64,000 nucleotides of DNA from Selenomonadales bacterium (GCA_029975165.1 JARKPR010000003.1:62001-126000), one strand, 5' to 3'; shown: positions 27,205 to 36,620, counted from the first letter of the stretch. A program made the numbers and translations. Notes: generated by a model from the sequence alone, not told the origin.

Positions 27205-27690
27205 TTGAAGAGAATCGTACTTGCTATCGCTGCCTTGCTCGCCATGAACGCCGCCACCGTTTTCGCGGCCCCGATCAACGACCTGGGGCGCGGCCAGACC
27301 GCGCTCGGCGCCGGCAGCGACGTTTTCTACCTGGAGCATAAGCTCACCGACAGCTTCACTCTCGGGTTCCAGAATGTCGACCGCGACGGCGACATGAACG
27401 ATATTTACGGCCAGTTCGACCTGACGGGCAATCTGAGGGGGATCGTGGGCAGCCGCGATCTGTGGTCGGGCTCGGAGATGTACCTGGGGCTGGCGGTGCA
27501 TGCGCCGCTCGCGCCGCAGTGGGACGGCTACGCGTCGCTGATCGGCGGCAACAGGTTCAGCGAGGTGCAGGTGGGCGCCAATATGCATTTGGCGAGCAAT
27601 CTGGATTTAAACGTGGATTACCATTCGTTCTCGCCTGACGGCGGCCGGACAAGGTCCGGCGTGGGGGCGGGGATGACGCTGCGTTTCTGA
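27205..27690 (+). CDS. Small outer-membrane beta-barrel protein
   Basis: 161 aa from TTG 27205, with GGAGG 7 nt upstream. A signal peptide (KRIVLAIAALLAMNAATVFA) is followed by alternating hydrophobic strands and a final strand ending GMTLRF. A C-terminal Phe is the recognition signal for outer-membrane assembly. The strands and length suggest an 8-stranded barrel. Proteins of this type are familiar from Negativicutes, supporting a two-membrane cell. It is monocistronic with its own terminator. Confidence 0.78.
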   Translation: MKRIVLAIAALLAMNAATVFAAPINDLGRGQTALGAGSDVFYLEHKLTDSFTLGFQNVDRDGDMNDIYGQFDLTGNLRGIVGSRDLWSGSEMYLGLAVHAPLAPQWDGYASLIGGNRFSEVQVGANMHLASNLDLNVDYHSFSPDGGRTRSGVGAGMTLRF

Positions 27691-27720
27691 TGTGTCGACG
27701 CCAACCCCTGGCAACCAGGG

Positions 27721-27762
27721 CATGGCCTGCCGGATTATCCATCCGGCAGGCCATGTTTTTTT
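27721..27762 (+). terminator. Rho-independent terminator of the outer-membrane protein gene
   Basis: CATGGCCTGCCGGAT/ATCCGGCAGGCCATG perfect stem with a seven-T tract. Confidence 0.93.
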
Positions 27763-27846
27763 CCGCGGCTTGTAGGACTATCGGCGCGGGCAGAGAAGTA
27801 TTCATAGGTATGTTATCCGGGCTCGAATCGGAGGTTCTCGTTCGGG

Positions 27847-29061
27847 ATGTCTTCTGTATTTCTTATTTGCGCTACGCTCGCGGCAATCGTTTTTCTCCTC
27901 AACCGGAAAGTGAATATGTGCCTTTCGATGCTGGCCGGCTCGGGGATTATTTTTTTTGCCACGGGGCCCACGCCGGCGAAGCTGCTGGCTGTCGTGCGGG
28001 AGACGGCGTCCGCCGCGGCGACGTGGGAGATCATGCTGGCCTTGTATTTCGTGATGTGCCTCGAGTTCCAGCTGCGTACGGGCGGGATAATCGACGGCCT
28101 GATGGCGGCGGCGCGGAGGCTGTTCCGCAGCGACCGCGTCCTTCTCGCGCTGATGCCGGCTTTTTTGGGTTTTTTGCCGTCCCTGGGCGGGGCGATTTTT
28201 TCGGCGCCGCTGGTGGAGAATGCCGCCAAGCCGTATGGCCTGAGCCCGGAGAGGAAGACGGCGATCAATTACTGGTTCCGCCATGTGTGGGAGTTCACGA
28301 ACCCGATTATGACCGGCATGCTGCTCGCCAGCCAGCTTTCCGGCATCCCGCTCGGCGAGTTGTCGTTCAAGATGTTGTGGGCGACGGGGCTGTCGATCGT
28401 CATCGGCTGGCTGCTGCTGATCGCTCCGCTTGAGGCCAAGGCCGGGGAAGGCGCCCGGCTGGCCGGGGCAGGCGCTGCCGACGGGGACAGCAGGCGCCAT
28501 CTGGCGCTGGCCGTCGGCCCGATTGTAGCGAATTTCGTGCTGGTGGTCTTTTTCCGGCAGAGCGCGGCGTTGTCGATGGCGCTGGTGGTGGCGGCGATGG
28601 CGTTCTTCCTGCGCCAGAACGCGGCGTCGCTGCGGGCGATGCTGGCCCACGCGCTCGACGGCCGGCTGCTGTGGGGCATCGCCGGCATCCTGCTTTTCCA
28701 GCGTATTTTGAGCGGCGCGGGCGTTATCAGCGATGTGACGGCGCTGCTGAACGACCTGGCTGTGCCGACGGTGGTGGTGATCAGCGTGATCGGCTTTCTG
28801 GGCGGCCTGCTGACGGGTACGTCGCAGGGGTTCGTGGCGATTTCTTTCCCGTTCATTACGCTGATGGCGCCGGGCGATATCGATGTGGTGATGGCTTGCT
28901 TCGTGATGGGGACGGGGGGGCAGATGCTTTCGCCCGCCCATTTGTGCCTGCTGGTGACGATCGATTATTTCAAGGCGGATTTCCTGCGGTCGCTTCGCCC
29001 GGTTGTGGCGCTGGAGGCGGTGATGATCGCCGCTTGCGCGGCGGTGGTGCTGTGGGGATAA
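27847..29061 (+). CDS. DUF401 family permease
   Basis: 404 aa, about 10 transmembrane segments. It has the family's FLPSLGGAIFSAPLVENAA motif (residues about 100-120), a WEFTNPIMTG stretch, and GTGGQMLSPAHLCL near the C-terminus. DUF401 proteins resemble GntP/ion-transporter permeases; substrate unknown. It lies 39 bp upstream of a DapA-family lyase gene, so it may import that enzyme's substrate. Start ATG has only a weak ribosome site. Confidence 0.85.
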   Translation: MSSVFLICATLAAIVFLLNRKVNMCLSMLAGSGIIFFATGPTPAKLLAVVRETASAAATWEIMLALYFVMCLEFQLRTGGIIDGLMAAARRLFRSDRVLLALMPAFLGFLPSLGGAIFSAPLVENAAKPYGLSPERKTAINYWFRHVWEFTNPIMTGMLLASQLSGIPLGELSFKMLWATGLSIVIGWLLLIAPLEAKAGEGARLAGAGAADGDSRRHLALAVGPIVANFVLVVFFRQSAALSMALVVAAMAFFLRQNAASLRAMLAHALDGRLLWGIAGILLFQRILSGAGVISDVTALLNDLAVPTVVVISVIGFLGGLLTGTSQGFVAISFPFITLMAPGDIDVVMACFVMGTGGQMLSPAHLCLLVTIDYFKADFLRSLRPVVALEAVMIAACAAVVLWG

Positions 29062-29100
29062 AGTGGTTAATATAAGCCAAGTCAAGGAGTGATTATCGTC

Positions 29101-29979
29101 GTGAGCGATTTCAAGGGGGTTTTTCCTTATCTGGTGTCGCCGGTCAATGCCGACGGTTCGGTGAGGGAGGCGGTGCTGCGCGAGCTGGTCGAGCATTTGA
29201 TCGCCAAGGGTGTGCACGGTTTGACGCCGCTGGGCAGCACAGGCGAGTTTGCTTATCTGACGTGGCCGCAGCGCCGCAAGGTGGTGGAGGTGGTCATCGA
29301 CGCCGCCAGGGGCCGGGTGCCGGTCGTCGCCGGGGTGAGCCACGCGTCGACGGCCGAGGCTGCGCGGCAGGCGCAGGAATTAGCGGCGCTCGGGGCCGAC
29401 GGCGTGCTGGCGGTGCTGGAGACGTATTTCCCGCTGAAGGATGGCCAGGTGTACGAGTATTTTGCCGCCATCGCCCAGGCGGTGAAGTGCCCGGTGGTTT
29501 TGTATACCAATCCCAGTTTCCAGCAGACCGAACTTAGCCTGCCCGTGATCGAGCGGTTGGCCGAGATCCCCAATATCGAGTACATCAAGGATGCGTCGGG
29601 GAATACGGGCAAGCTGCTGACGATTGCGAGCAAGCTGGCCGGCAAGATTAAGATTTTCAGCGCTTCGGCCCATATCCCGTTGTTCGTGATGATGCTCGGC
29701 GGGGTGGGCTGGATGGCGGGGCCGGCCTGCATCATTCCGGCGCAGAGCGTGAGGCTGTATGAGCTGGCGCGGGACCGGAGATGGGACGAGGGGCTGGCGT
29801 ACCAGAAGCAGTTGTGGGATATCAACCGGTCGTTCCAGAAGTTCGGTCTGGCGCCGTGCATCAAGGCGGCTCTTGAGATTCAGGGGTTCGCGGTCGGCGA
29901 CCCCATACCGCCGCTGAAGGCTTTGAGCCCGCAGGAGAAGGAGGAGCTGGGGAGGATCTTGCAGGCGGTTGCGGAGTAG
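29101..29979 (+). CDS. DapA-family (dihydrodipicolinate synthase/N-acetylneuraminate lyase type) aldolase
   Basis: 292 aa TIM-barrel lyase: [10 protein letters not shown] motif, catalytic Tyr in VVLYTNP and Schiff-base Lys in YIKDASGN (about residue 161). The superfamily condenses or cleaves pyruvate with an aldehyde; the exact substrate is not readable. The GTG 29101 is preferred because it sits 11 nt after AAGGAG; an earlier GTG overlaps the ribosome site. The adjacent permease suggests a catabolic lyase rather than lysine biosynthesis. Confidence 0.88.
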   Translation: MSDFKGVFPYLVSPVNADGSVREAVLRELVEHLIAKGVHGLTPLGSTGEFAYLTWPQRRKVVEVVIDAARGRVPVVAGVSHASTAEAARQAQELAALGADGVLAVLETYFPLKDGQVYEYFAAIAQAVKCPVVLYTNPSFQQTELSLPVIERLAEIPNIEYIKDASGNTGKLLTIASKLAGKIKIFSASAHIPLFVMMLGGVGWMAGPACIIPAQSVRLYELARDRRWDEGLAYQKQLWDINRSFQKFGLAPCIKAALEIQGFAVGDPIPPLKALSPQEKEELGRILQAVAE

Positions 29980-30015
29980 CGAAAAAAGACACGGCCGGGC
30001 TGAGGAGAGGATTGC

Positions 30016-30510
30016 ATGAGCGGTTTGTCGCGGTTTGTCGCTTTGGCGAAGGAGTACGGCGCTCACGACGCCAAAGTCATCGACGCCGCAACGGTCAGGA
30101 CGGCGGCCTGGGTGCAGATGAGGTGCCTGTACGGCTGCGGCATCAGGGGCATACATTGTCCGCCCAATACGCCGACGTACAAGGAGACCCGGGAGATGCT
30201 GGATTGTTATCAGGCCGCGCTGCTCATCCACTGCAAAAGGACCGCCCGCCCTTCTTCGTTTATTGTCAAGCTGGAGCGGGAGGTATTCTTGTCCGGCTAT
30301 TATAAGGCCTTCGCCTTCAAGGACGGCCCCTGCCAGTTATGCACCGCCTGCAACGGGAGGGAGTGCGTCCAGCCGAAGGAGGCGCGGCCGTCGATGGAAG
30401 CTTGTGGCATCGATGTCTTCGCAACGGCCAGGACGAACGGCTTTCCCATCGAGGTGGTAAGGGACCGCAGCGACGATAGGAATTTTTACGGCCTGCTGCT
30501 GATCGAGTAG
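30016..30510 (+). CDS. DUF2284 cysteine-rich putative metal-binding protein
   Basis: 164 aa. Cysteine pattern: Cys in RCLYGCG, IHCPP, IHCKR, then CQLCTACNGRECVQP and MEACG. The second half resembles a ferredoxin-like cluster site, typical of DUF2284. Function unknown, probably Fe-S or other metal binding. Start ATG follows GGAGAGG. Probably co-transcribed with the lyase gene 36 bp upstream; a terminator follows. Confidence 0.87.
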   Translation: MSGLSRFVALAKEYGAHDAKVIDAATVRTAAWVQMRCLYGCGIRGIHCPPNTPTYKETREMLDCYQAALLIHCKRTARPSSFIVKLEREVFLSGYYKAFAFKDGPCQLCTACNGRECVQPKEARPSMEACGIDVFATARTNGFPIEVVRDRSDDRNFYGLLLIE

Positions 30511-30540
30511 GCGGGGCGAGAGGGTAAGATTCGATATTAA

Positions 30541-30566
30541 AACACGGCCGATGGCCGTGTTTTTTG
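30541..30566 (+). terminator. Rho-independent terminator
   Basis: AACACGGCC/GGCCGTGTT hairpin with a T run after DUF2284. Read the other way it can also end the convergent HD-GYP gene transcript. Confidence 0.88.
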
Positions 30567-30573
30567 TTTGGCG

Positions 30574-31623
30574 TTAGTTTTCCTGCACGATTTCCACGAT
30601 GCTGAGCCCTTCTTCGCGCAGGTCGAGCATGCGGCCGTCGGCGCTGCGGACGACGGGCTTGGTCCAGTAGCGGTCCCGGCCGCCGAGGACGACGATTTTC
30701 GCCCGCTGGCCGTCGCTGAGAATGACGTCGCTGCCGGTGAAGCAGTCGCGCATGTTGTCGAGGAAGGTGACGCCTATTTCGGGGTCGAGCTTGGCGCGCA
30801 TGTCTTCGGCGATGACTTCGATGGCGGCCAGCGGCGTGAGCCTGCGGCGGTAGGCCCGGTCGGCGGTCATGGCGCAGTAGATGTCGGCGATGGCGATGAT
30901 TTTGGCGTAGTCGTGGATGGCGTCGCCGGCGAGCCCCGCCGGGTACCCGCTCCCGTCCCGCCGCTCGTGGTGCTGGATGACGCCGAGCTTGACGCCTTCG
31001 GCAATTTGCGGGCTGGCTGCGATCAGCCGGTGGCCTTCGCCGGGATGGCGGCGGATGTATTCGTATTCGGCCGGCGTGAGGACGCCGGGTTTGTCGAGGA
31101 TGGCCGGGGGAACGAACAGTTTGCCGATATCGTGAAGGAGCCCGGCGAGGATAAGGTCGCCGAGCTCTTTGCCTTTGATGTGGCGCCAGCGGCCGATGAC
31201 GGCGGCGGTGATGGCTACGCTGAGCGAGTGTTCGAAGGTGTGGTCGCTGTGGAGCCTGATCTGGTAAAGGTAGTCGAGCACGCCGACGGTGTCGGCGAGC
31301 AGGGCTATGCGCTGGTTGGCGAGTTCCTCCATCTCCAGGACGGGGACTTCGCGGAAGAGGCTGATGTGTTCGAAGGTGTGGCGGATGACGTCGACGGTTT
31401 TGACGTAGTCTTCGAGAAAGGAGCCGGGCACGCGGGCGGGCCGGGTGGCCGACGCTTCCGCGGCGGCGATGTCGACGGCCGGGATGCGCCAGTTGTGCAG
31501 GTTGGTTATTTGCCAGGCGGTGAGGACGGTGCCGCTCTCCAGGAGTACTACACCGTCGTCAGTCACTACTTCCCGGCCGATGACCATTCCTGGTCGCAGG
31601 TCTTGCGTGGCTACTTTCGTCAC
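30574..31623 (-). CDS. HD-GYP domain cyclic-di-GMP phosphodiesterase
   Basis: 349 aa. The N-terminal ~130 residues are a small beta-rich domain (LRPGMVIGREV) common in HD-GYP proteins. The catalytic domain follows, with HD in LLHDIGKLF (about residue 164), HPGEG, HHERRDGSGYP (GYP at about 226) and ADIYCAMTADRAYR, so metal ligands and the GYP signature are intact. It should hydrolyse cyclic-di-GMP and is a potential counterpart to the GGDEF protein at 9.3 kb. No receiver or membrane segment. Confidence 0.92.
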   Translation of the reverse strand: MTKVATQDLRPGMVIGREVVTDDGVVLLESGTVLTAWQITNLHNWRIPAVDIAAAEASATRPARVPGSFLEDYVKTVDVIRHTFEHISLFREVPVLEMEELANQRIALLADTVGVLDYLYQIRLHSDHTFEHSLSVAITAAVIGRWRHIKGKELGDLILAGLLHDIGKLFVPPAILDKPGVLTPAEYEYIRRHPGEGHRLIAASPQIAEGVKLGVIQHHERRDGSGYPAGLAGDAIHDYAKIIAIADIYCAMTADRAYRRRLTPLAAIEVIAEDMRAKLDPEIGVTFLDNMRDCFTGSDVILSDGQRAKIVVLGGRDRYWTKPVVRSADGRMLDLREEGLSIVEIVQEN

Positions 31624-31770
31624 GGCGTGTCCTCCCGCGATGATGCAGAATGCACTGGTGCAAAGGACGGCGCGCCTGAGAGGCGCTTTTTCAGCTACGT
31701 CCTTCGACCGTATACGGCAACGTTCTACAAAATTCTACAGAAATTGTATCGTGTTCCCATCCTGCCAGCC

Positions 31771-31811
31771 AGGGACTATAGTCCTATTTATTTAGTGCAA
31801 AAGTCCTATTT
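31771..31811 (-). promoter_or_regulatory. Operator-like repeats upstream of the HD-GYP gene
   Basis: A perfect 12-bp palindrome GGACTATAGTCC (31773-31784) overlaps the first of two direct repeats GTCCTATTT (31781 and 31803). The repeats are 22 bp apart, two helical turns. They lie 150-190 bp before the HD-GYP start, between it and the end of the M20 gene. Confidence 0.45.
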
Positions 31812-31832
31812 GTGCCGGTCATCCGATGGACG

Positions 31833-32993
31833 TCAGCGGCAGAAGTCGACGACCGTGGCGGCCAGGACGGCGGCGGTGTCGGCCACGGAGGCGAAGTCGA
31901 CGTGTTCGCTGGCGGCGTGCAGGCCTTCGCCGGCCGGGCCGAAGATGACGGTGGGGATGCCGGCGGCGGCGAGGAGGGAGGAGTCGAGCCAGCCGCTGAA
32001 GCCCATGTGGCGGGGGGCGGCGCCCAGCACTCGCCCGCCGGCTTTGGCGAGGGCGGCGGCGATGGGCGCGTCGGGGGCGATTTCGAAGGGGTGGCGGTGG
32101 AAGAAGATGTGCCAGTCGGCCTTGAATTGGCTGTCGCGGGCGGTTAGCCCGGCAATGAGGGCGGCGAGTTCGGCGGCGACGGTTTGTTCGTTTTCGCCGG
32201 GGATGGTGCGCCGCTCGATTTTGATCTGGCAGTGGTCGGGGTAGGTGCTGAGTTCGCTGCCGCCTTGGATGAGGGAGGCGTGGACGGAGGGCGGGCCGAG
32301 GAGGGGATGGGTGCGGGCGGCGAGGGTTTGGCCGAGGTCTTCGAGGGCGACGAGGAGTTTGCCGGCTTTGACGATGGCGTCGATGCCGAGTTCGGGTTTG
32401 CTGCCGTGGGCGGCCAGGCCGTGGATGTCGATGGTGGCCCAGGCGAAGCCTTTGTGGGCGATGCCCAGTCCGAGGCCGGAGGGTTCGCAGACTACGGCGG
32501 CGTCGGCGGTGTATTCGGCGACGAGGGCTTCGGTGCCGATGCTGGCGTATTCTTCGTCGGCGACGCAGGCGAGGATGATGTCGCCGCCAAGTTCCGTCCC
32601 GGCGGCGGCGATGGCCCGCACGGCGGCGATGGCGGCGGCGAGGCCGCCTTTCATGTCGAGGCTGCCGCGGCCGTATACCCGGCCGTCTTTGTAGACGGGG
32701 TCAAGGGGGTCGATGGCCATTTTGTCGAGGCCGACGGTGTCGGTGTGGCCGTTGAGGATGATGCTGCGCCCGCCGCCGCGGCCTTTGCGGATGCCGATGA
32801 TGTTGACGCGGCCGGGGGCGATTTCCCGCCGATGGACGGCGAGGCCCATGGCCCGGAGGTAGTCGCCGAGGTAGCGGGCGATGGCCCCTTCCCCCCTGCC
32901 GCCGGGAACGAGCGAGGGGTTGACGGAGTCGATGCGGATCATGGCTTGCAGGTTGGCGAGCAGGGCGGCGCGGTCGATGTGGATGGGGTTCAT
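31833..32993 (-). CDS. M20 family metallopeptidase (ArgE/DapE-like)
   Basis: 386 aa. Metal and catalytic motifs: NGHTDTV (His, Asp), GRGSLDMKGG (bridging Asp), ADEEYASIGT (Glu pair) and a terminal SEHVDF (His). The dimerisation domain is present (AAHGSKPELG). It hydrolyses an N-acyl or peptide bond; substrate undetermined. It starts 2 bp after dpaL, the same arrangement as M20 peptidases paired with diaminopropionate ammonia-lyase in other bacteria (ygeY-ygeX). Confidence 0.9.
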   Translation of the reverse strand: MNPIHIDRAALLANLQAMIRIDSVNPSLVPGGRGEGAIARYLGDYLRAMGLAVHRREIAPGRVNIIGIRKGRGGGRSIILNGHTDTVGLDKMAIDPLDPVYKDGRVYGRGSLDMKGGLAAAIAAVRAIAAAGTELGGDIILACVADEEYASIGTEALVAEYTADAAVVCEPSGLGLGIAHKGFAWATIDIHGLAAHGSKPELGIDAIVKAGKLLVALEDLGQTLAARTHPLLGPPSVHASLIQGGSELSTYPDHCQIKIERRTIPGENEQTVAAELAALIAGLTARDSQFKADWHIFFHRHPFEIAPDAPIAAALAKAGGRVLGAAPRHMGFSGWLDSSLLAAAGIPTVIFGPAGEGLHAASEHVDFASVADTAAVLAATVVDFCR

Positions 32994-32995
32994 TG

Positions 32996-34225
32996 TCAGG
33001 CCTCCAGTCTTGCGAGGGGGGATGCGAGCTGGCCGTCCCAGACGATGCGGCGGTAGCTGTCGGGGTCGGTGTCGCCTTCGGTGCTGAAGAGGAGGATGCG
33101 GGAGCCGGCGCCGAGCCCGAGGTGCCGCCTGAGGCCGCCGAGGCTGCCATCGCGGACGAGGGCGAGCAGCAGGCCGGCGGTGACGGCGCCGGATTCGCCG
33201 GAGATGATCCGGGGGTCGCCGGCAAGGGGAGCGCCGAGGAGGCGCATGCCGAGGGCGGCGACCCAGTCGGGGCAGGAGGCGAAGGTTTCGCTGTGGCTGC
33301 GGAGGATGTTCCAGCCGAGCGGGTTGGGTTCGCCGCAGGCCAGGCCGGCCATGACGGTGTCGAGGTCGCCGCCGACGCTGCGCGGCCGGCCGTCGCCGGC
33401 GAGCGCCGAGCGGTACAGGCAGTCGGCTTGGGCGGCTTCGACGACGACGGTGTGCGGCCGGGCGTCGGGGAGGAGGTTGGCGAGGTAGCCCTGGACGGCG
33501 CCGGCGAGGGCGCCTACGCCGGCCTGGACGAAGACGTGGGTGGGCGGCGGGGCGCCGAGGGCCCGGAGCTGGTCGAGGGCTTCGGCGACCATGGTGCCGT
33601 AGCCCTGCATGATCCAGGCGGGGATGTCCTGGTAGCCTTCCCAGGCGGTGTCCTGGACGAGGGTCCAGCCGTGCCGCCGGGCGTCGTCGGCTGCCAGGCG
33701 CACGGCGTCGTCGTAGTTGAGGGGGGTGACGATGGCTTCGGCGCCTTCGGCGCGGATGGCGTCGACACGGTGGCGGGCCGCTCCTTTCGGCAGGTAGACG
33801 ACGGCCCGGCAGCCGAGGCGGCGGGCGGTCCAGGCGACGCCCCGCCCGTGGTTGCCGTCGGTGGCGGTGGCGAAGGTGAGCGGCCCGGCGGCCGCGGCGG
33901 CCGCGGCGAGCCGGCCGGGGGACAGTTCCCCGGGGGCGAGGGCGAGCTGCCGGCCGAGGTGGCGAGCGATGGCCCAGGAGCCGCCGAGGGCTTTGAAGGC
34001 GTTAAGGCCGAAGCGGTGGGCTTCGTCTTTGATGTATAGGCCGCCGATGCCCAGGCGGGCAGCGAGGCGTTCCAGGCTGCGGAGGGGGGTGGGGGCGTAT
34101 TCGGGGAAGCTGGCGTGGAAGCGCCGGGCGGCGGCGAGGTCTTGGCTGCCGAGGAAGGCGGTGGCGGCGGTGTCCGTTGCCGGCCGGGCCAGGTTGTTGG
34201 CTACCCATTTGATGGTGTCGTCCAT
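32996..34225 (-). CDS. dpaL: Diaminopropionate ammonia-lyase
   Basis: 409 aa PLP enzyme of the YgeX/DpaL family: FGLNAFKALGG carries the PLP lysine, followed by TATDGNHGRGVAW and GVGALAGAV for phosphate binding. It breaks 2,3-diaminopropionate into pyruvate and ammonia. The motif order and length match the family. Second gene of an SDR-dpaL-M20 operon, 36 bp after the SDR. Confidence 0.9.
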   Translation of the reverse strand: MDDTIKWVANNLARPATDTAATAFLGSQDLAAARRFHASFPEYAPTPLRSLERLAARLGIGGLYIKDEAHRFGLNAFKALGGSWAIARHLGRQLALAPGELSPGRLAAAAAAAGPLTFATATDGNHGRGVAWTARRLGCRAVVYLPKGAARHRVDAIRAEGAEAIVTPLNYDDAVRLAADDARRHGWTLVQDTAWEGYQDIPAWIMQGYGTMVAEALDQLRALGAPPPTHVFVQAGVGALAGAVQGYLANLLPDARPHTVVVEAAQADCLYRSALAGDGRPRSVGGDLDTVMAGLACGEPNPLGWNILRSHSETFASCPDWVAALGMRLLGAPLAGDPRIISGESGAVTAGLLLALVRDGSLGGLRRHLGLGAGSRILLFSTEGDTDPDSYRRIVWDGQLASPLARLEA

Positions 34226-34261
34226 TGTTCTCTCTCCTTGCCGTCAGGTGCTGGACGGGCG

Positions 34262-35107
34262 CTATACGCCGGCGTAGGCCATGAAGCCGCCGTCGACGGG
34301 GACGACGATGCCGGTGACGAAGCCGGAGGCTTGTTGGTCGACGAGCCAGACGAGGGTGCCGAGGAGTTCTTCGGGCCGGCCGAAGCGGCGCATTGGGGTG
34401 TGGGCGAGTATTTTGTCGGCTCTGGGGGTGAGCGAGCCGTCGGGGTTGGTGAGGAGGGTGCGGTTTTGCTCGGTGAGGAAGAAGCCGGGGGCGATGGCGT
34501 TTACGCGGATGCCGGCGTCGGCCATGTGGACGGCGAGCCAGTAGGTGAAGTTGGTGACGGCGGCTTTGGCGGCGCTGTAGGCGGGGGTCTTGGTGAGCGG
34601 GCTGTAGGCGCTCATGGAGGAGATGTTGACGATGGCGGCGCCGGGGCGGCCGATCATCTGGGCGGCGAAGACCTGGCAGGGGATGAAGGTGCCCATGAAG
34701 TTGAGGCGCAGGACGTAGTCGAAGCCTTCGGTGGCCATGTCGAAGAAGGTGCGGACGGAGTCGTCTTTGTGCAGCAGATCGGCGGGCTGGAGGGTTTCTT
34801 TGCTGGTGGTGCCGCGCGGGTCGTTGCCGCCGGCGCCGTTGACGAGGATGTCGCAGGGGCCGAGTTCGGCGGCGATGACGGCGGCGGCCTCGGTCACGCT
34901 GTCGCGGCTGAGGACGTCGCCGGCGACGCCGATGGCGCGGCCGCCGTCTTTGACGATGCCGTCGGCGACGCGTTGGGCTTTTTCCCGGCTGCGGCCGAGG
35001 ATGGCGACTTTGGCGCCCAGGCGGGCGAGCTCGCGCGCCATGGGGGTGCACAGTATGCCGCTCCCGCCGGTGATGACGGCGACTTTTCCTTGCAGATCGG
35101 TTGTCAT
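34262..35107 (-). CDS. SDR family oxidoreductase (D-mannonate/fructuronate reductase-like)
   Basis: 281 aa. Cofactor loop [20 protein letters not shown], Ser in NISSMSAYS, Tyr/Lys in YSAAK, and an insert of about 25 residues after NGAGG ([13 protein letters not shown]). That insert is characteristic of the SDR-type mannonate oxidoreductases (Bacillus UxuB/YjmF-like). Start at ATG 35107, with GAGGGGG upstream. Leads the dpaL-M20 operon, where a sugar-acid role would not be expected, so the exact substrate is open. Confidence 0.82.
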   Translation of the reverse strand: MTTDLQGKVAVITGGSGILCTPMARELARLGAKVAILGRSREKAQRVADGIVKDGGRAIGVAGDVLSRDSVTEAAAVIAAELGPCDILVNGAGGNDPRGTTSKETLQPADLLHKDDSVRTFFDMATEGFDYVLRLNFMGTFIPCQVFAAQMIGRPGAAIVNISSMSAYSPLTKTPAYSAAKAAVTNFTYWLAVHMADAGIRVNAIAPGFFLTEQNRTLLTNPDGSLTPRADKILAHTPMRRFGRPEELLGTLVWLVDQQASGFVTGIVVPVDGGFMAYAGV

Positions 35108-35220
35108 GGTTTTTCCCCCTCGCTTTGCCTCTTTTTCCCAAGGAGATTCTACCATGCTGCCAGGGCAGTGTAAATGGCGGCGGCGAATGTTTCGTCTTTT
35201 GGAACGGGCACCGGCAACAC

Positions 35221-35256
35221 AAAAAAGACGCGCCCCTTGCGGAGCGCGTCTTTTGT
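35221..35256 (-). terminator. Terminator downstream of the TRAP transporter genes
   Basis: AAAAGACGCGC/GCGCGTCTTTT hairpin with T runs in both directions, between dctM and the SDR gene. Confidence 0.85.
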
Positions 35257-35271
35257 GGCAGTCAACTTAGA

Positions 35272-35330
35272 CCGGCGAGAGAGGTCCAGGTGCGAGCAAC
35301 GCGCAGATGGGGCCTTCTAGGCAACCGCCG
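35272..35330 (-). repeat. Family A palindromic element, copy A5 (degenerate)
   Basis: About 59 bp, with the right-arm landmark GCGCAGATGGGGCCTTCTAGG and a reduced left arm (CGGCG...AGAGGTCCAGGTGCGAGCAACG). It abuts the dctM stop codon directly. Confidence 0.6.
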
Positions 35331-36620
35331 TTATTTGGGGATGAACCAGCTCATGGGTACGAGGACGAGGTCCGGGAAGAAGGTGAGCAGCAGGAGGAGG
35401 ACGATTTCGATCCACATGTACGGCAGGACCTTGGCGATTATTTCTTCCATCGAGACTTTGCCGACGCCGGCCGCCACGTTGAGTACGGTGCCCACCGGCG
35501 GGGTGAGGACGCCGATCATGTTGTTGAAGACGAACATGAAGCCGAAGTAGATCGGGTTGATGCCGGCCTTCTCGATGATGGGCATGAGCACGGGCGTGAG
35601 GATGAGGATGGTGGGCGTGGCGTCCATGGCGGTGCCGACGAGGAGGACGATGATGTTGATGACGAACATGAGGAAGATCTTGTTGTCCATGACCGGCGCC
35701 AGCATGCCGGCGATCCACGCGGGGATGTTGGCGACGGCGATGAGCCAGGACGAGACCATGGCCGCCGCGCACAGGAACATGACGATGCTGGTGACTTTGG
35801 CGGCCGCGACCAGGACGTCGCAGATGTGGTTGAGCTTGAGTTCGCGGTAGACGAACACGCCGACGAACAGGGCGTAGAAGACGGCGATGGAGGCGGCCTC
35901 GGTGGGGGTGAAGACGCCGCCGCGCAGGCCGACGATGATGATGCCGGGGAGGATGAAGGCCCAGATGGCGTCGCGGGCCGCTTTGAGGACGACGGACGTC
36001 GGCTGCTTGGGCTGGGTCTTGAAGTGTTTCTTGCGGGCCAGCCAGGTCCAGGTGCCGGCCAAAAACAGGCACAGCATCAGGCCGGGCACGATGCCGGACA
36101 TGAAGAGCTTGGGGATGGAGACGTTGCCGGTGACGCCGAAGATGATCATCGGCACGCTGAGGGGCATGATGGGCGGAATGATGGCCGCGGCCGCGATGAG
36201 GGCGGCCGACATTCCCCGGTCGTAGCCGGCTTCGACCATGATCGGGATGAGGATGGCGCTGAGGGCGGCGGTGTCGGCGACCGCCGACCCGGACAGGCCG
36301 GCGAAGATGAGGCTGGCGAGGATGGCGACGTAGCCGAGGCCGCCGCGGACATGGCCGACAAGGGCCATGGCGAAGGCGATGATGCGCTTGGAGACGCCGC
36401 CGGCGTTCATGAGCTCGCCGGCGAGGATGAAGAAGGCGATGGCCATGAGGGGGAAGTTGTCGGCGCCGTCGACGAGGGTGGCGGCGAGGATCTGGGTATC
36501 GAACATGTTCATCTGAACCAACAGGCAAACGCCGCTGATGATGAGCGAGTGGGCGATGGGGATGCCCAGGGCCATGGCGGCAAGGAGCGAACCCAGGAAT
36601 ACGACCATTATCATCGTCAT
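35331..36620 (-). CDS. dctM: TRAP transporter large membrane subunit
   Basis: 429 aa, about 12 transmembrane segments. The family motifs FFILAGELMNAGGVSKRI and FAGLSGSAVADTAALSAI lie in the first third. It carries out sodium-coupled import of a carboxylate or sugar acid delivered by DctP. Starts with an ATGA overlap with dctQ. Confidence 0.94.
   Translation of the reverse strand: MTMIMVVFLGSLLAAMALGIPIAHSLIISGVCLLVQMNMFDTQILAATLVDGADNFPLMAIAFFILAGELMNAGGVSKRIIAFAMALVGHVRGGLGYVAILASLIFAGLSGSAVADTAALSAILIPIMVEAGYDRGMSAALIAAAAIIPPIMPLSVPMIIFGVTGNVSIPKLFMSGIVPGLMLCLFLAGTWTWLARKKHFKTQPKQPTSVVLKAARDAIWAFILPGIIIVGLRGGVFTPTEAASIAVFYALFVGVFVYRELKLNHICDVLVAAAKVTSIVMFLCAAAMVSSWLIAVANIPAWIAGMLAPVMDNKIFLMFVINIIVLLVGTAMDATPTILILTPVLMPIIEKAGINPIYFGFMFVFNNMIGVLTPPVGTVLNVAAGVGKVSMEEIIAKVLPYMWIEIVLLLLLTFFPDLVLVPMSWFIPK

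Noticed and set aside
31624-31770. Cyclic-di-GMP riboswitch in the HD-GYP leader
   Set aside because: A small hairpin (GCGCCT/AGGCGC) exists, but the conserved GEMM landmarks are not visible.
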